The notes: a model not told the origin generated them from the sequence alone. A stretch of DNA of 64,000 nucleotides from Gammaproteobacteria bacterium (GCA_026707045.1 JAPOXO010000124.1:31707-95706), one strand, 5' to 3'; positions 9,400 to 18,669 are shown, numbered from the stretch's first letter. Numbers and translations: made by a program.

Positions 9400-10890
9400 A
9401 TGCTCAAGAGCTTGTTTCAGCGTAGGCCGCGGCTAGATGATCCCGATCCTCTGGTGCGTCTACGTGCATTGGAAGAAGACCAGAAACTCTCGGTCGACGA
9501 CCTTACGCGCGTCGCTCGAGACGACAGTGATCGTAATGTTCGAATGTCGGCGCTGAAAAGGGTTGATTCGCTCGACCTATACGTAGAACTGATCGATGAC
9601 GCCGATTTGGGCAAGACTTGCTGCAAGGCAATCAGCGAACGAATAGACGACGATCATCCCCTAGCCACACATCCGCAGGTGTGGCCGCTAAGACTGTTGA
9701 CCGTAGCAGACCCAATGAGAGTCTACAAGCTGGCCCGTCAACTTGGATCGACCTCGGAGGTTGCCGAAGCGCTAGTTCGACTTCCTGCCCGAGAAGTGCG
9801 CGACGAAGCTATAAAGCTCTGCTTTGATGAAGAAATCCTCAGCGAGATGGAAAAGGGGAGTCGTCATCAAGACAAAAACGTCAATAGATTTGTGCGACAA
9901 CGCCTTAACACAATAAAGGAACTTCGCAATAGAAGTCAGAACCTTACTGCCCAAGCCATACACGTCATTGAGTCCGCTGAACGATCATCTCCGAGTGACG
10001 CCCACTATCTGGCAAGAAGAGAAAAATCGGAACGAGAGTGGGAACACACTTTGGATGCCATCACGCAACTCAATGCACAGTTGGTTGAGGTTGAACGTGA
10101 GGGAATTGACATTGAAGCGCTAAAGAAGCGATTCCCCCAACGAGTAGATCCGGTAGCTGCGGACATTTCTGGACCTCAGCAATTTAGTGCCATCCTTGCG
10201 AGATTGAAAGAAAACTCCGATCGACTTAGCGACATTGACGAATGCGAAAGGGAGTGGCTTGATGCGCTTAAAGCACATTCAGCACCAAGTGACGTGGCCG
10301 ATCAGTTTTATCACTTGGCCAATCAGAAGCGTCGAGAATTCCGGCAAGAAGAATCGGAGAAACGTCACAAACGCAATTTGAAACGTTTGTTGGAACCCAT
10401 CGAGTTTGAACAACCCGATACTCGTTCTAGTGACTGGCAGCACGTTTGGTCCGCAAGAAGTGCTGCCTCGAGTCGAATCGATCGCATTGCACGCTTTGTG
10501 GATCGAATGGGCAAAGAGAGCGAATCGCCAGAGCTTCAGGAAGATCGGGCTGCACTTGAAACAATGACTACTACGCTCAGACAGACCATCGAGCGATGCA
10601 CTGAACTCGAAGATGAGACTGTCCGCCACATTGAGTCCAATCTTGTGTCGTTGGATAAGTTCATCGAATCGGGATCTCTTAGGAAAGCAAAGTCTGCAGA
10701 ACGAAACGTAATCGCTCTAATCAATCGACTTCCAAAGCGTCGGCAATCCTCGTTCAACCTTAAACTCACTCCGGCGATGGCAGCAATCCGAAGACTCTCC
10801 GGCTGGCAGGAATTTGCGGAAGAACCGAAGCGCTTGGCCCTGTGCGAGTCCATTGAGGAACTAGTTGAGAAGCCTCTTAGTCCGGAATAG
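9400..10890 (+). CDS. DUF349 protein, N-terminal part ending at an in-frame TAG
   Basis: First part of a long helical, highly charged DUF349 protein of the kind found as one gene of about 900 codons in Pseudomonas and relatives; function unknown. The frame opens at 9355, but the family N-terminus is better matched by the ATG at 9400 ('MLKSLFQRRPRLDDPDPLVRLRALE', given here in part: MLKSLFQRRP). Translation would stop at TAG 10888-10890 after '...ELVEKPLSPE'. The same frame continues without another stop to 12144, and the residues on both sides of the TAG form one DUF349 repeat. So this is the front of an interrupted gene, not a complete protein. The remaining gene looks under normal constraint, with no other lesion. 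Confidence 0.75.
   Translation: MLKSLFQRRPRLDDPDPLVRLRALEEDQKLSVDDLTRVARDDSDRNVRMSALKRVDSLDLYVELIDDADLGKTCCKAISERIDDDHPLATHPQVWPLRLLTVADPMRVYKLARQLGSTSEVAEALVRLPAREVRDEAIKLCFDEEILSEMEKGSRHQDKNVNRFVRQRLNTIKELRNRSQNLTAQAIHVIESAERSSPSDAHYLARREKSEREWEHTLDAITQLNAQLVEVEREGIDIEALKKRFPQRVDPVAADISGPQQFSAILARLKENSDRLSDIDECEREWLDALKAHSAPSDVADQFYHLANQKRREFRQEESEKRHKRNLKRLLEPIEFEQPDTRSSDWQHVWSARSAASSRIDRIARFVDRMGKESESPELQEDRAALETMTTTLRQTIERCTELEDETVRHIESNLVSLDKFIESGSLRKAKSAERNVIALINRLPKRRQSSFNLKLTPAMAAIRRLSGWQEFAEEPKRLALCESIEELVEKPLSPE
10888..10890 (+). other. In-frame amber codon splitting the DUF349 gene
   Basis: TAG lies between '...VEKPLSPE' and 'QYRKIRELLNQWNELG'. In DUF349 repeats this linker normally reads as proline-glutamate followed by polar residues and then the I-x-x-L-x-x-x-W helix. 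The missing residue would most simply be Gln (CAG to TAG) or Glu (GAG to TAG). TAG is an ordinary stop for other genes here (for example nrdA), so genetic-code reassignment is unlikely. Nonsense mutation, sequencing error or occasional readthrough remain. Confidence 0.7.
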
Positions 10891-10965
10891 CAATACAGGA
10901 AAATTCGCGAACTACTGAATCAATGGAATGAGCTGGGGATTCTACGCTCTCGAAATGAACGGACT

Positions 10966-12144
10966 TTGCAGGATCGATTCGACAAAGCAGCGGACATTGC
11001 GTTCGGAGTGTGCAAGGCGTGGTTTGAAGAACAAGCGGCGATACGAGCTAACAATCTACAGGGTCGGCAAGCAATTTGCGATAACTTGCGGACATTTGTA
11101 GACGAATACGACTGGGAGAGTCCCGATTTCAGACTTGTGCACAAAACGCTCCGCACAGCTCAAACCGAGTGGCGAACGCTAATTCCCGTAGAACGAAGCA
11201 AAGGAAAAGAACTCAACGCGACGTTCAATAAGTTGCTTAAGGAGTTAGAGGCACATCTTTCGACTCATTGGTCGGAAAATCAAAAGAAGAAAGAAGCTTT
11301 AATCGAGGAAGTTAAGAACGCTCTAGAGGACGAATCCAAGAATTCGTCGGATCTCATCGAGCTGGTGAAGGGAGTTCAAGCACAGTGGAAAGAAGTGGGA
11401 CCGGCAGGTCGGCGACACGAACAAAAACTTTGGAATGAATTTCGAAAAGAGTGCAATACAGCATTTGAGATGCGCGAGACACAACAGCAAGAGAGACGCT
11501 CTCAAATCGATGCAAACATTAATTTGGCAAAGGAGGAAGTTGCACAAGTCTCCAAGATAATCGAAGACAAGGAATCGACTCTTCCTCAACTGAGCGCTTC
11601 GCTGGTTTCCGATTTGCGAGCCAAGATTAGCGATATCGAACTGCCCATGAGAATTCGAAATCGACTAAACGAGGAACTGGCATCACTATCGACCAAGCTG
11701 TCGCAGCGAAGAGAAACGCTCGAGACCCGGCGAACTTCAGCGGAGCTATTGATGCTGATGGATTTAGATCGAGAGATCGGCGAATACGAAGCGAAGGGTG
11801 AGAAACCTGACGCTGAACTTTTGAAACGGGCTAGTGCAGAAGGCAATTGGTTCTCAACTCGCAATGCCGAGACTGCAGCAAAGAGTGTTTTCGCCCTGCA
11901 CGAGTTGGTTTTGCGAGCGGAGGTCCTAGCCGACATTCCTTCCCCGTCAGAAGATGCTGGAAAACGAATGCAAGTCCAAGTCTCGCGACTACAACACGGT
12001 TTGACGCGGGGAGGTGAATCCGAGGAACAAAAAGTAGAACGGCTTATTCAATCGTGGTGCTCACAAGCTTACGGAGAACAGCCTCTGCGTGAACGATTCC
12101 AAATTGCAATCCGAAAACACTTGCAGAAACTGTCTGAGAATTAA
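10966..12144 (+). CDS. DUF349 protein, C-terminal part
   Basis: Continuation of the preceding frame. The first possible restart is a TTG at 10966 with no ribosome site, so independent translation is doubtful. The open frame starts directly after the TAG at 10891. It contains repeated DUF349 units with the typical pattern of a tryptophan and 'F..A' helices ('RTAQTEWRTLIPVERSK', 'GVQAQWKEVGPAGRRHEQ', 'LWNEFRKECNTAFE') and long coiled-coil-like stretches. Read through, the complete protein from 9400 would be 914 residues, the normal family size. In the intact family the two halves are one polypeptide. A minus-strand glycerate kinase gene follows convergently after 21 bases. Confidence 0.7.
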   Translation: MQDRFDKAADIAFGVCKAWFEEQAAIRANNLQGRQAICDNLRTFVDEYDWESPDFRLVHKTLRTAQTEWRTLIPVERSKGKELNATFNKLLKELEAHLSTHWSENQKKKEALIEEVKNALEDESKNSSDLIELVKGVQAQWKEVGPAGRRHEQKLWNEFRKECNTAFEMRETQQQERRSQIDANINLAKEEVAQVSKIIEDKESTLPQLSASLVSDLRAKISDIELPMRIRNRLNEELASLSTKLSQRRETLETRRTSAELLMLMDLDREIGEYEAKGEKPDAELLKRASAEGNWFSTRNAETAAKSVFALHELVLRAEVLADIPSPSEDAGKRMQVQVSRLQHGLTRGGESEEQKVERLIQSWCSQAYGEQPLRERFQIAIRKHLQKLSEN

Positions 12145-12165
12145 CAGCGAAAGTTCACGGTCCGG

Positions 12166-13023
12166 TCAGAGGCCACGCAATTTAGCCACATCATGAGACA
12201 CATCGAGTTCCACGACGATATCTGCGCGTTTACCAAGATCCTCTAGCATCCAGAATGTAAGCCGTTCGTAATGCTCCACAAAACTCCGCACTCTTGCTTC
12301 GTCCATACGCAAGTGAGAAGGTCTCTCAGACTCCTGTTGCAAACGCCATTTTCGAACGCACTCAATGCTAGGTACTTGAATGAACACCAACTCCTTTAAC
12401 ACGGATCGCAACTCGCCATAGGGTCCATCTAGCTGATCGTTGACCCACGTACGCCAATCTCCATTGGGATCTAGATCAGACTCCAACGTGTTGATCGGCT
12501 TACTTAGCCGAGCGAGGGGTTCCGGACGAGCCCCGATGCACCATCCCTCCACAATCACTCTGATGACTCCGGGTTCTATAAGTCTCGAACCCGTTCTGTC
12601 ATCCAGTCCCTTATCGAATATCGGAACCCTGATTGAGTTGCCGTTCTGCAACGAACGGACAGCACAAATCAATTGGTGGATGTCGTGTGTCCCAGGTGGA
12701 CCTCTTGTGGCTAACAGGCCATGTACTTCGTTACTTAGGGACAGTCTTTGTTTTCGGGTTAGATAGAAATCGTCAAGACTCAAGACCGCTACTTTCTCTC
12801 CAAAAAACGCACAAGCCTCTTCTACCAGTCCACAGAGAGTCGACTTGCCGCACCCCTGCCCGCCTCCGATTCCAATAGTGGTTAGCTCTGTTCCAATCCA
12901 TCGCCTGGCGAGAAGTGACGCCAGCTCTCTATATTCGATAGGGGCAGCTTTGTCGAGTGATTCAAAACAGTCTCGTGTTCGCTGAGAAACAATTTGTTCT
13001 TCGACAAGCTGAAATGGTCGCAT
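12166..13023 (-). CDS. D-glycerate 3-kinase (GlyK-type P-loop kinase)
   Basis: P-loop kinase of 285 aa resembling the plant photorespiratory D-glycerate 3-kinase and E. coli YggC group, expected to phosphorylate D-glycerate to 3-phosphoglycerate with ATP. Seen: Walker A 'GGGQGCGKST' at residues 53-62, the family motif 'VLSLDDFYLTRKQR', the substrate-loop signature 'TRGPPGTHD', and 'VIVEGWCIGARP', which provides the Walker-B-like Glu. Such kinases channel glycerate into glycolysis. Neighbours are a DUF349 gene (convergent) and dinG (same strand, 65 bases away), which give no pathway hint. YggC-like members have not all been tested biochemically, so the substrate is an inference from the family. 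Confidence 0.8.
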   Translation of the reverse strand: MRPFQLVEEQIVSQRTRDCFESLDKAAPIEYRELASLLARRWIGTELTTIGIGGGQGCGKSTLCGLVEEACAFFGEKVAVLSLDDFYLTRKQRLSLSNEVHGLLATRGPPGTHDIHQLICAVRSLQNGNSIRVPIFDKGLDDRTGSRLIEPGVIRVIVEGWCIGARPEPLARLSKPINTLESDLDPNGDWRTWVNDQLDGPYGELRSVLKELVFIQVPSIECVRKWRLQQESERPSHLRMDEARVRSFVEHYERLTFWMLEDLGKRADIVVELDVSHDVAKLRGL

Positions 13024-13088
13024 CTATCGATTGGTAGAAGATGTGACGATGGAATGCGATAGCAAACCTGGTGCGACCGAACAAACTG

Positions 13089-15170
13089 TCAATTCTCTAT
13101 GTCCAGTCGGTAATTCGGCAATGCCCGCAGCATTTGTTCGCCGTAATTTCTGGACACCAAACGCCTATCAAGAATTGTTATGCGACCCCAATCGTGCTCA
13201 TTGCGAATCAATCGACCACACGCTTGAGTTAGTCTCAGCGTCGCTTCAGGCACTTGATAACGAGTAAACAGATGGGACTTTTCACATCCGGCCTTAAGCA
13301 TGAGCTCTTGCTTGGATTCGACAATTGGGTCGCTTGGTACATCAAACGGGATTTTCGTAATGATCACATGACGGCAGTAGTCGCCTGGCAAGTCGATTCC
13401 CTCACGATAGCTCGCTAGACCGAAAATGTAACTGTTTTGGCCGTTGTCGATTCGGTCCTTATGCATCTCCAGAAGGGCATGTCTCCCCATTTGGCTTTGT
13501 ACAAGACAATTTCGTTGAATTCTCTTGGACAGACCGTTGTATACCAAGTCCATTGCGACTCTAGACGTGAACAGAACTAGTGCACTCTTTTCCTGGCCAA
13601 GCAAGTCGGGGAGCAACTCCGTAATCTCTAAGGAATGCTGATCCGAATTCCTCCCGCCAGCAGTCGATTGCATTCGAGGAATCTGGAGGGTGACCGCCCT
13701 TTCAAGGTCAAACGGGCTTTCGAGTCCCAAAGTCTTAGTGTCAATTTCCAAACCTAATTCGGTCTTGAAGTGAAGAAAATCGTCTCCTGCATCCAAAGTT
13801 GCAGATGTAAGCACCGCGGCGTACGCTTTGTTCCAAACTTTCTCGGACAGGATCTGATTGATTTCTACGGGAACGGACTTGAGCCTCCATTCTTCTCTCG
13901 CTTCATTCGTCGCATGCTCTACCCACCTGCTTGACACCCCGTCCTCATTGACATAACCAAAATCCAAGAACAGTTCACGGGATTCTTCCAAGTGTTGTTC
14001 TGCCGTTACGAACTCGTTGAGATACTCTGTCATGGCTTCCTTCTCAAACTCTGAGTTCTCTGCATCAGCATGTCCGCGTAGCCAAGAACATAGCCTAGAA
14101 ATTGCACTACCCATGTCTGAATATTCCTTGCCAAGCTGCGCGGTTGCAGCTTGAATGTCTTCAGGTATGGACCCGTCTACAAATCGAAATTGACGTACTC
14201 CTTCCCAACCGTTTCCATAATCTAACCGACGAATGAGGTTGATGAGGCGTTTAAGCAGACTTCGAGCATATTCATAGGGTTCACTAAACTCCCCCAGAGT
14301 GCGTTCGAAGATTTCTTCCCCTCCAAACTTAGATGCAATCTCTATCAGCCTTGCGCTTATTTCGTTCAAGCGAGTACCACCTGCGACAACGCTGAATGCC
14401 TTCGAAAACGCATTCATCGTTTTGGGTACTAAGTTGTGTGCTTCATCCAGCACAAAGATCGAATCTTCGATAGCTGGCAGAATGTCCGTGCCGAGACGAA
14501 GATGAGTGAGAAGTAGGTCATAGTTCGTAACGATTACGTCCGCATCGAAGAACTGTTGTCGTGTCTTGAAGTACGGACACTTTGAGTACCAGTTGCATGA
14601 GTTGCCTGTACAGCCTCTCGAATCCGTCGTAATGCTCGACCAGTGACGCTGTGGCAGTGTGACAGGAGAATGGTCGATATCGCCACTCCAACTTCCGCTT
14701 GTCAATGAGTCGAAAAGTTCGACATAGCGGATGCCATAATCTGATCGATCTCCACCATTGCCGCCCAAGTCTGTCAGTGCTTGCACATCCGTGGAATTGG
14801 CGGCATGGCTCAATCTTCTTGGGCATACATAGCGTTGGCGCCCTTTGGCCAAGACGTACGAAAATGAGACGTCAGGCAAGACGCGCAATTCGGGAAGGTC
14901 TTTGCTTGTAATCTGATCTTGCAAAGCCACTGTTGCGGTTACGATGACCACTCGCTTGTTTTGTTCGAGAGCAAAGGGAACCGTTGAAGTCGAGTACGCG
15001 ATGGTCTTTCCAGTACCCGGTCCAGCTTCAACCACGGCGACTCGCGGAGCTCTGGATCGCAATGCTGCGTCGATGAACCGAATCATCTGCAACTGCCCGT
15101 CGCGTGCACGAAAGTTCTTCGCCCTCAGCCACGCGTCATACAAGTGGCTGGTACTATCTTCTACTCTCAT
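13089..15170 (-). CDS. dinG: ATP-dependent DNA helicase, DinG/XPD-like (iron-sulfur)
   Basis: Superfamily 2, 5'-3' helicase of the DinG/YoaA group, used in resolving damaged or structured DNA. Walker A is 'GPGTGKT' at residues 50-56 and the DEAH box is at 242-245 ('LDEAHN'). The four cysteines of the 4Fe-4S domain are Cys116, Cys187, Cys192 and Cys198 ('RGCTGNSCNWYSKCPYF'). The C-terminal helicase half carries 'ALVLFTSRVAMDLVY', 'YREGIDLPGDYCRHVIITKIPF' (in part) and motif VI 'LTQACGRLIRNEHD'. At 693 aa it matches E. coli DinG (716 aa) and lacks the fused exonuclease of Gram-positive DinG. It is divergently arranged with the sugar dehydrogenase gene, with only 23 bases between the two ATGs. 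Confidence 0.9.
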   Translation of the reverse strand: MRVEDSTSHLYDAWLRAKNFRARDGQLQMIRFIDAALRSRAPRVAVVEAGPGTGKTIAYSTSTVPFALEQNKRVVIVTATVALQDQITSKDLPELRVLPDVSFSYVLAKGRQRYVCPRRLSHAANSTDVQALTDLGGNGGDRSDYGIRYVELFDSLTSGSWSGDIDHSPVTLPQRHWSSITTDSRGCTGNSCNWYSKCPYFKTRQQFFDADVIVTNYDLLLTHLRLGTDILPAIEDSIFVLDEAHNLVPKTMNAFSKAFSVVAGGTRLNEISARLIEIASKFGGEEIFERTLGEFSEPYEYARSLLKRLINLIRRLDYGNGWEGVRQFRFVDGSIPEDIQAATAQLGKEYSDMGSAISRLCSWLRGHADAENSEFEKEAMTEYLNEFVTAEQHLEESRELFLDFGYVNEDGVSSRWVEHATNEAREEWRLKSVPVEINQILSEKVWNKAYAAVLTSATLDAGDDFLHFKTELGLEIDTKTLGLESPFDLERAVTLQIPRMQSTAGGRNSDQHSLEITELLPDLLGQEKSALVLFTSRVAMDLVYNGLSKRIQRNCLVQSQMGRHALLEMHKDRIDNGQNSYIFGLASYREGIDLPGDYCRHVIITKIPFDVPSDPIVESKQELMLKAGCEKSHLFTRYQVPEATLRLTQACGRLIRNEHDWGRITILDRRLVSRNYGEQMLRALPNYRLDIEN

Positions 15171-15193
15171 GTTCTAATCAAAAAGCAAGATTT

Positions 15194-16303
15194 ATGCGTT
15201 CTCTCGCAATCGGTGCAACGCTCATATTAGCCTGTGCTTCTCATGCTCAAGAGCCCGTAACAATTACGGACAACGAAGGCAACTCCTTTGAATTGACGAC
15301 GTACACAAACGAAGTGCCTTCCGCTAGGCAAATGGCACAGTCAGAGTCTGGAATATTGTTTGTGGGAAGTAGGCGGGGAAGAGGAAACCTCTATGCAGTC
15401 GTGCCTCCAACCGCAGAAGGAAAGAAACCGGAAGTAGTCAACTTTGAATCAGGCCTGTCAATGCCTAGCGGTCTTGCATTGCACAACGGAACGTTGTTTG
15501 TCGCTGCCCACAACCGCATTCTCCGCTATCCAGACATTGAAGAGACGTTTCGAAAAAGTCCCGAACCAGAACTAATCACAGACGATTTGCCCAAAGCAAT
15601 GGGTCACGGATGGAAGTATCTCTCGGTTGGACCTGACGAATTCTTGTACTTCAATGTGGGCGCGCCATGCAACATCTGTCTTTCCGACGACGAGCGGTTT
15701 GCAAGCATACTTCGAATGGATCCGTCAAACGGAGAGACCGAAGTGTATGCACACGGAGTACGCAATACCGTGGGAATCGAATGGCACCCAGATACCAAGC
15801 TCATGTGGTTTACAGACAACGGTCGAGATTGGTGGGGAGACGATAGACCTCCCGAGGAAGTGAATGTCGTAGAAAAAGCCGGTTCTCACTTTGGCTACCC
15901 GTTTCTTCACGGCGACAATATGCCAGATCCGCAATTTGGGGATCAACGCAAAAAGGATGTCGAATACATCAAACCGGCTGTGAACATTCAAGCCCACAGC
16001 GCAGCGCTAGGCCTGAAGTTCTACACGGATGACGCTTTTCCAAACATCTACAAGAATGCTCTGTTTATCGCGGAACATGGATCGTGGAATCGAGAATCAA
16101 AGGTCGGATATCGTGTGTCTGTCGTTCGCTTTGACACCGGCAAGCCAGTTTACTATCCATTTGTCGATATATGGCTCAAAGGAGAAAGGGCCGATGCGAG
16201 ACCTGCCGATGTGTTGGTCGCGAATGACGGCAGCTTGTTGATATCAGATGATTTTCGAGGTGCCATCTATCGCGTAGTCTACAAGCCTGACGCCGAAAGC
16301 TAG
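15194..16303 (+). CDS. PQQ-dependent sugar (sorbosone-type) dehydrogenase, exported
   Basis: Periplasmic six-bladed beta-propeller of the soluble glucose/sorbosone dehydrogenase family (369 aa). The frame extends upstream, but the ATG at 15194 starts a clean Sec signal peptide ('MRSLAIGATLILACASHA', cleavage before QEP). Family landmarks are 'FVGSRRGRGNLYAV', 'GHGWKYLSVGPDEFLYFNVG', 'APCNIC', 'VEWHP'-like 'GIEWHPDTKLMWFTDNGRD' and 'FIAEHGSWNRE'. These proteins oxidise sugars or aldehydes with PQQ as cofactor. I see no PQQ synthesis genes in the window, so activity depends on PQQ made elsewhere or scavenged. The stop overlaps the convergent transglycosylase gene by 4 bases (CTAG). Confidence 0.85.
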   Translation: MRSLAIGATLILACASHAQEPVTITDNEGNSFELTTYTNEVPSARQMAQSESGILFVGSRRGRGNLYAVVPPTAEGKKPEVVNFESGLSMPSGLALHNGTLFVAAHNRILRYPDIEETFRKSPEPELITDDLPKAMGHGWKYLSVGPDEFLYFNVGAPCNICLSDDERFASILRMDPSNGETEVYAHGVRNTVGIEWHPDTKLMWFTDNGRDWWGDDRPPEEVNVVEKAGSHFGYPFLHGDNMPDPQFGDQRKKDVEYIKPAVNIQAHSAALGLKFYTDDAFPNIYKNALFIAEHGSWNRESKVGYRVSVVRFDTGKPVYYPFVDIWLKGERADARPADVLVANDGSLLISDDFRGAIYRVVYKPDAES

Positions 16304-16980
16304 TAGTAGTTGCGACCGGGACCCTTTTTGCATTCTCGCAATTGGTTCTCGTAATTGGAGGTGATCTGTTCGACTTCGTTCGCCACATACTCCAGACGGG
16401 GATATTCTCTCCAAGTGCCCTTCATATAGGCCGATATTCCTGCGTAGTAGGCGATATAAAGATTCTTCGCATCCCACCTCTTGAGATTGGCTTGATGAGC
16501 AGTGCTATCGAGATACCATCCGACAAAATTCACCGAGTCGCGGAAACTGGTTCGTTTGGCGTTGCGATGGCCAGTCTGCTTGACATAGTCCGACCAAGTT
16601 TCGTCAAGTGCTTGGGAGTAACCGTACGCTGTTGACGGACGCTTCCACGGGATAACCCACAAAATCCTTGATCGCGCTGGTCTTGCGTTGTGGATAAAGC
16701 TCGATTCTCGGTAGATGACGGCCATAAGAACGGGCAATGGAACCTGCCACTTTTTCTCGGCGCTTAGCGCGTGTCGGTACCACGACCGCTTTTCGTCAAA
16801 CACCTTGCAAAGATCCGCGGTGTTGCTTGGAGGTTTGAGAGACATGCAACTTGCAACAAGCACCATGAAAGCGAGCACGAGCGTCGTTGACATTCCCATC
16901 ACCAAGTACTCGGCTTTGAATCGCGTTAGTCCCTTAACCACGAATCGACTCCGTTCAGCGTCCTTGTTGGCTTCACTCAT
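16300..16980 (-). CDS. Lytic transglycosylase-like (SLT domain) lipoprotein
   Basis: Peptidoglycan-cleaving SLT-domain protein. The frame begins at 17067, but the ATG at 16980 (MSEANKD) gives a compact N-terminus followed by a hydrophobic helix ending in the lipobox-like 'VASC'. An even later start (MGMST) would leave a classical lipoprotein signal. Catalytic Glu is in 'VIYRESSFIHNAR'; the second SLT motif is 'AYGYSQALDETW', where G-Y-S-Q replaces the usual G-L-M-Q, and 'YIAYYAG' matches the conserved N/A-Y-x-G block. The predicted place is the outer-membrane inner leaflet or the periplasmic face of the inner membrane. It overlaps the convergent sugar-dehydrogenase gene by 4 bp, so no terminator can lie between them. 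Confidence 0.8.
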   Translation of the reverse strand: MSEANKDAERSRFVVKGLTRFKAEYLVMGMSTTLVLAFMVLVASCMSLKPPSNTADLCKVFDEKRSWYRHALSAEKKWQVPLPVLMAVIYRESSFIHNARPARSRILWVIPWKRPSTAYGYSQALDETWSDYVKQTGHRNAKRTSFRDSVNFVGWYLDSTAHQANLKRWDAKNLYIAYYAGISAYMKGTWREYPRLEYVANEVEQITSNYENQLRECKKGPGRNYY

Positions 16981-17182
16981 TATCCAGTATCTCGACTCTT
17001 GCGGCAATGCAAGTAGGTCACAGGTTCTCTCCTCGGCTAGGACGAACTCGCAAAATTTCTCGATCAATCATTTTCTACGAGCACATGTTGCAAGAATCGT
17101 TCCGACAAGCGATGCATTTTCATTTCGGTAAGTAAATTCTGTTTGTATACTTGCGAAATTTCTCAACGCGGCAAACTAGGCT

Positions 17183-17659
17183 ATGGCAATTTCTGAAGGC
17201 AAAGCGGCTCCAGCGTTTACTTTGAACGACGCAGACGGCAACAGCGTTTCATTGAAAGACTTCAAAGGTCAGAATGTAGTTGTGTACTTCTATCCTCGCG
17301 ACGACACTCCAGGCTGTACGAAAGAGGCTTGTGGCTTTCGGGACTTGTGGGACGACATCAAATCCACACAAACAGTTGTACTCGGCATTTCGCCCGACAA
17401 TGAAAAGGCTCACAGAAAATTTGTGGACAAGTATGACCTACCGTTCATATTGCTCTGCGATCCTAATCATTCAGTCATGGAAGACTACGAAGCGTACGGA
17501 GAGAAAACTATGTACGGCCGCAAAATGATCGGAGTGATACGGTCAACCGTCCTAGTCGATGCCAATGGCAAAGTCGCCAAGCATTGGCGTAGAGTGCAAA
17601 AGGCGGCCGATCACCCCGAGAAAGTCTTGGACTTTATTCAGAGCTCAATGGATAGCTAG
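17183..17659 (+). CDS. bcp: Thioredoxin-dependent thiol peroxidase, peroxiredoxin Q/BCP
   Basis: Cytosolic atypical 2-Cys peroxiredoxin that reduces hydrogen peroxide and organic hydroperoxides using thioredoxin. 158 aa, the usual family length. The peroxidatic and resolving cysteines are Cys45 and Cys50 in 'RDDTPGCTKEACGFRD', the BCP-type CxxxxC spacing. The C-terminal 'HWRRVQKAADHPEKVLDFI' is also standard. It is encoded with ordinary cysteine codons, in contrast to the TGA-containing AhpD-like gene at 59.5 kb. It is convergent with the FAH-family gene, 14 bases between stops. Confidence 0.95.
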   Translation: MAISEGKAAPAFTLNDADGNSVSLKDFKGQNVVVYFYPRDDTPGCTKEACGFRDLWDDIKSTQTVVLGISPDNEKAHRKFVDKYDLPFILLCDPNHSVMEDYEAYGEKTMYGRKMIGVIRSTVLVDANGKVAKHWRRVQKAADHPEKVLDFIQSSMDS

Positions 17660-17673
17660 AAGTACCGGCGGTT

Positions 17674-18519
17674 TTACCCTGTCACGACCTGATTTTCAAG
17701 AGTTCCGATTGGATCAACTGATATAGACACAACATCGCCTTCGTCCATAAAGACAGGTGGATTTCGAGCAGCGCCAACGCCTCCTGGCGTCCCTGTGACG
17801 ATGATGTCTCCCGGGACAAGCTCGACAAAAGTTGAGCAGTAAGCCACCAGTTCGGCAAATCCAAATACAAGATCCGACGATACGGCGTGCTGCATGAGTT
17901 TTCCATTTAGATGGGTCTTCAGTTCCATGCCGTTCAAGTCTCCAATTTCGTCCGGAGTCATGATCCAAGGACCAAAGCCTCCCGTATTCATGAAGTTTTT
18001 ACCGGCAGTAAATTGACTTGTGTGTCTTTGATACTCACGAACACTTCCATCGTTGTAGCAACTAAAGCCAAAGACGTAGTCGAGAAAGTCTTCCTTCATG
18101 ATTCTCCTTCCACGCCGGCCGATGACCATGGCGATTTCTCCTTCGTAGTCGAGCGTGTTCGACTCGCTTGGGCGGACCATGTTTCCCTTGTGTCCTACTT
18201 GTACTTCAGCGAACCGTACAAAAACCGTCGGATTCGCTTCGCCGCCACGACCGGTTTCTTCTTGATGTGCCTTGTAGTTCAGACCCACACACAAAATCTT
18301 GTCCGGATTCGTAATTGGAGGCAAGTACTCGATCGCCTCAAGTTCATACCTTGGTGTTTGGGTATCTCGGTCTGTAGAAAGCCCTTCATAATCTCGGTGA
18401 GCTATTGCGGACCTCAACGTTGTAAATTTGCTTCCTTTGCCAGCATCGACGACAAGACCGTCGTCGCCGATAAAGCCATATGAATCAACTCCGTTGTGGC
18501 GGAAAGACAACCAACGCAT
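17674..18519 (-). CDS. Fumarylacetoacetate hydrolase (FAH) family protein
   Basis: Metal-dependent hydrolase/isomerase/decarboxylase of the FAH superfamily, 281 aa. The signature is 'ILCVGLNYKAHQEETGR', with metal ligands expected at the two Glu of 'LDYEGEIAMVIG' and the Asp of 'SCYNDGSVREYQ'. 'TAGKNFMNTGGFGPW' and 'IVTGTPGGVGAARNPPVFM' complete the family. Members cleave C-C bonds in ring-fission products (fumarylpyruvate, HpcE-like) or act on ureidoglycolate; the substrate is not decidable here. It follows a zinc alcohol dehydrogenase on the same strand (150 bases), possibly one catabolic unit. The start is preceded by GAGGAG. Confidence 0.88.
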   Translation of the reverse strand: MRWLSFRHNGVDSYGFIGDDGLVVDAGKGSKFTTLRSAIAHRDYEGLSTDRDTQTPRYELEAIEYLPPITNPDKILCVGLNYKAHQEETGRGGEANPTVFVRFAEVQVGHKGNMVRPSESNTLDYEGEIAMVIGRRGRRIMKEDFLDYVFGFSCYNDGSVREYQRHTSQFTAGKNFMNTGGFGPWIMTPDEIGDLNGMELKTHLNGKLMQHAVSSDLVFGFAELVAYCSTFVELVPGDIIVTGTPGGVGAARNPPVFMDEGDVVSISVDPIGTLENQVVTG

Positions 18520-18669
18520 TCTTAAATCTCCTCAATGGGCTGTGTTAGTGATCAGTCATGACGAACGTATATTTTCGAACTCATGAATTTACCGAAAAGC
18601 TGTTGCTTTCGACAATGAGAAAGTGCGTGGTCACTCTAGTGCAAGCAAGAAAAGTTTTTTGTGAGTTAG

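Noticed and set aside
10888..10890. TAG in the DUF349 gene as pyrrolysine or stop reassignment
   Set aside because: TAG ends other genes normally (nrdA for example) and no Pyl genes or other in-frame TAGs are seen; the position is not catalytic.
16684..16694. DnaA-box-like TTGTGGATAA inside the transglycosylase gene
   Set aside because: A single box within coding sequence, without a cluster or AT-rich unwinding region, so not an origin.
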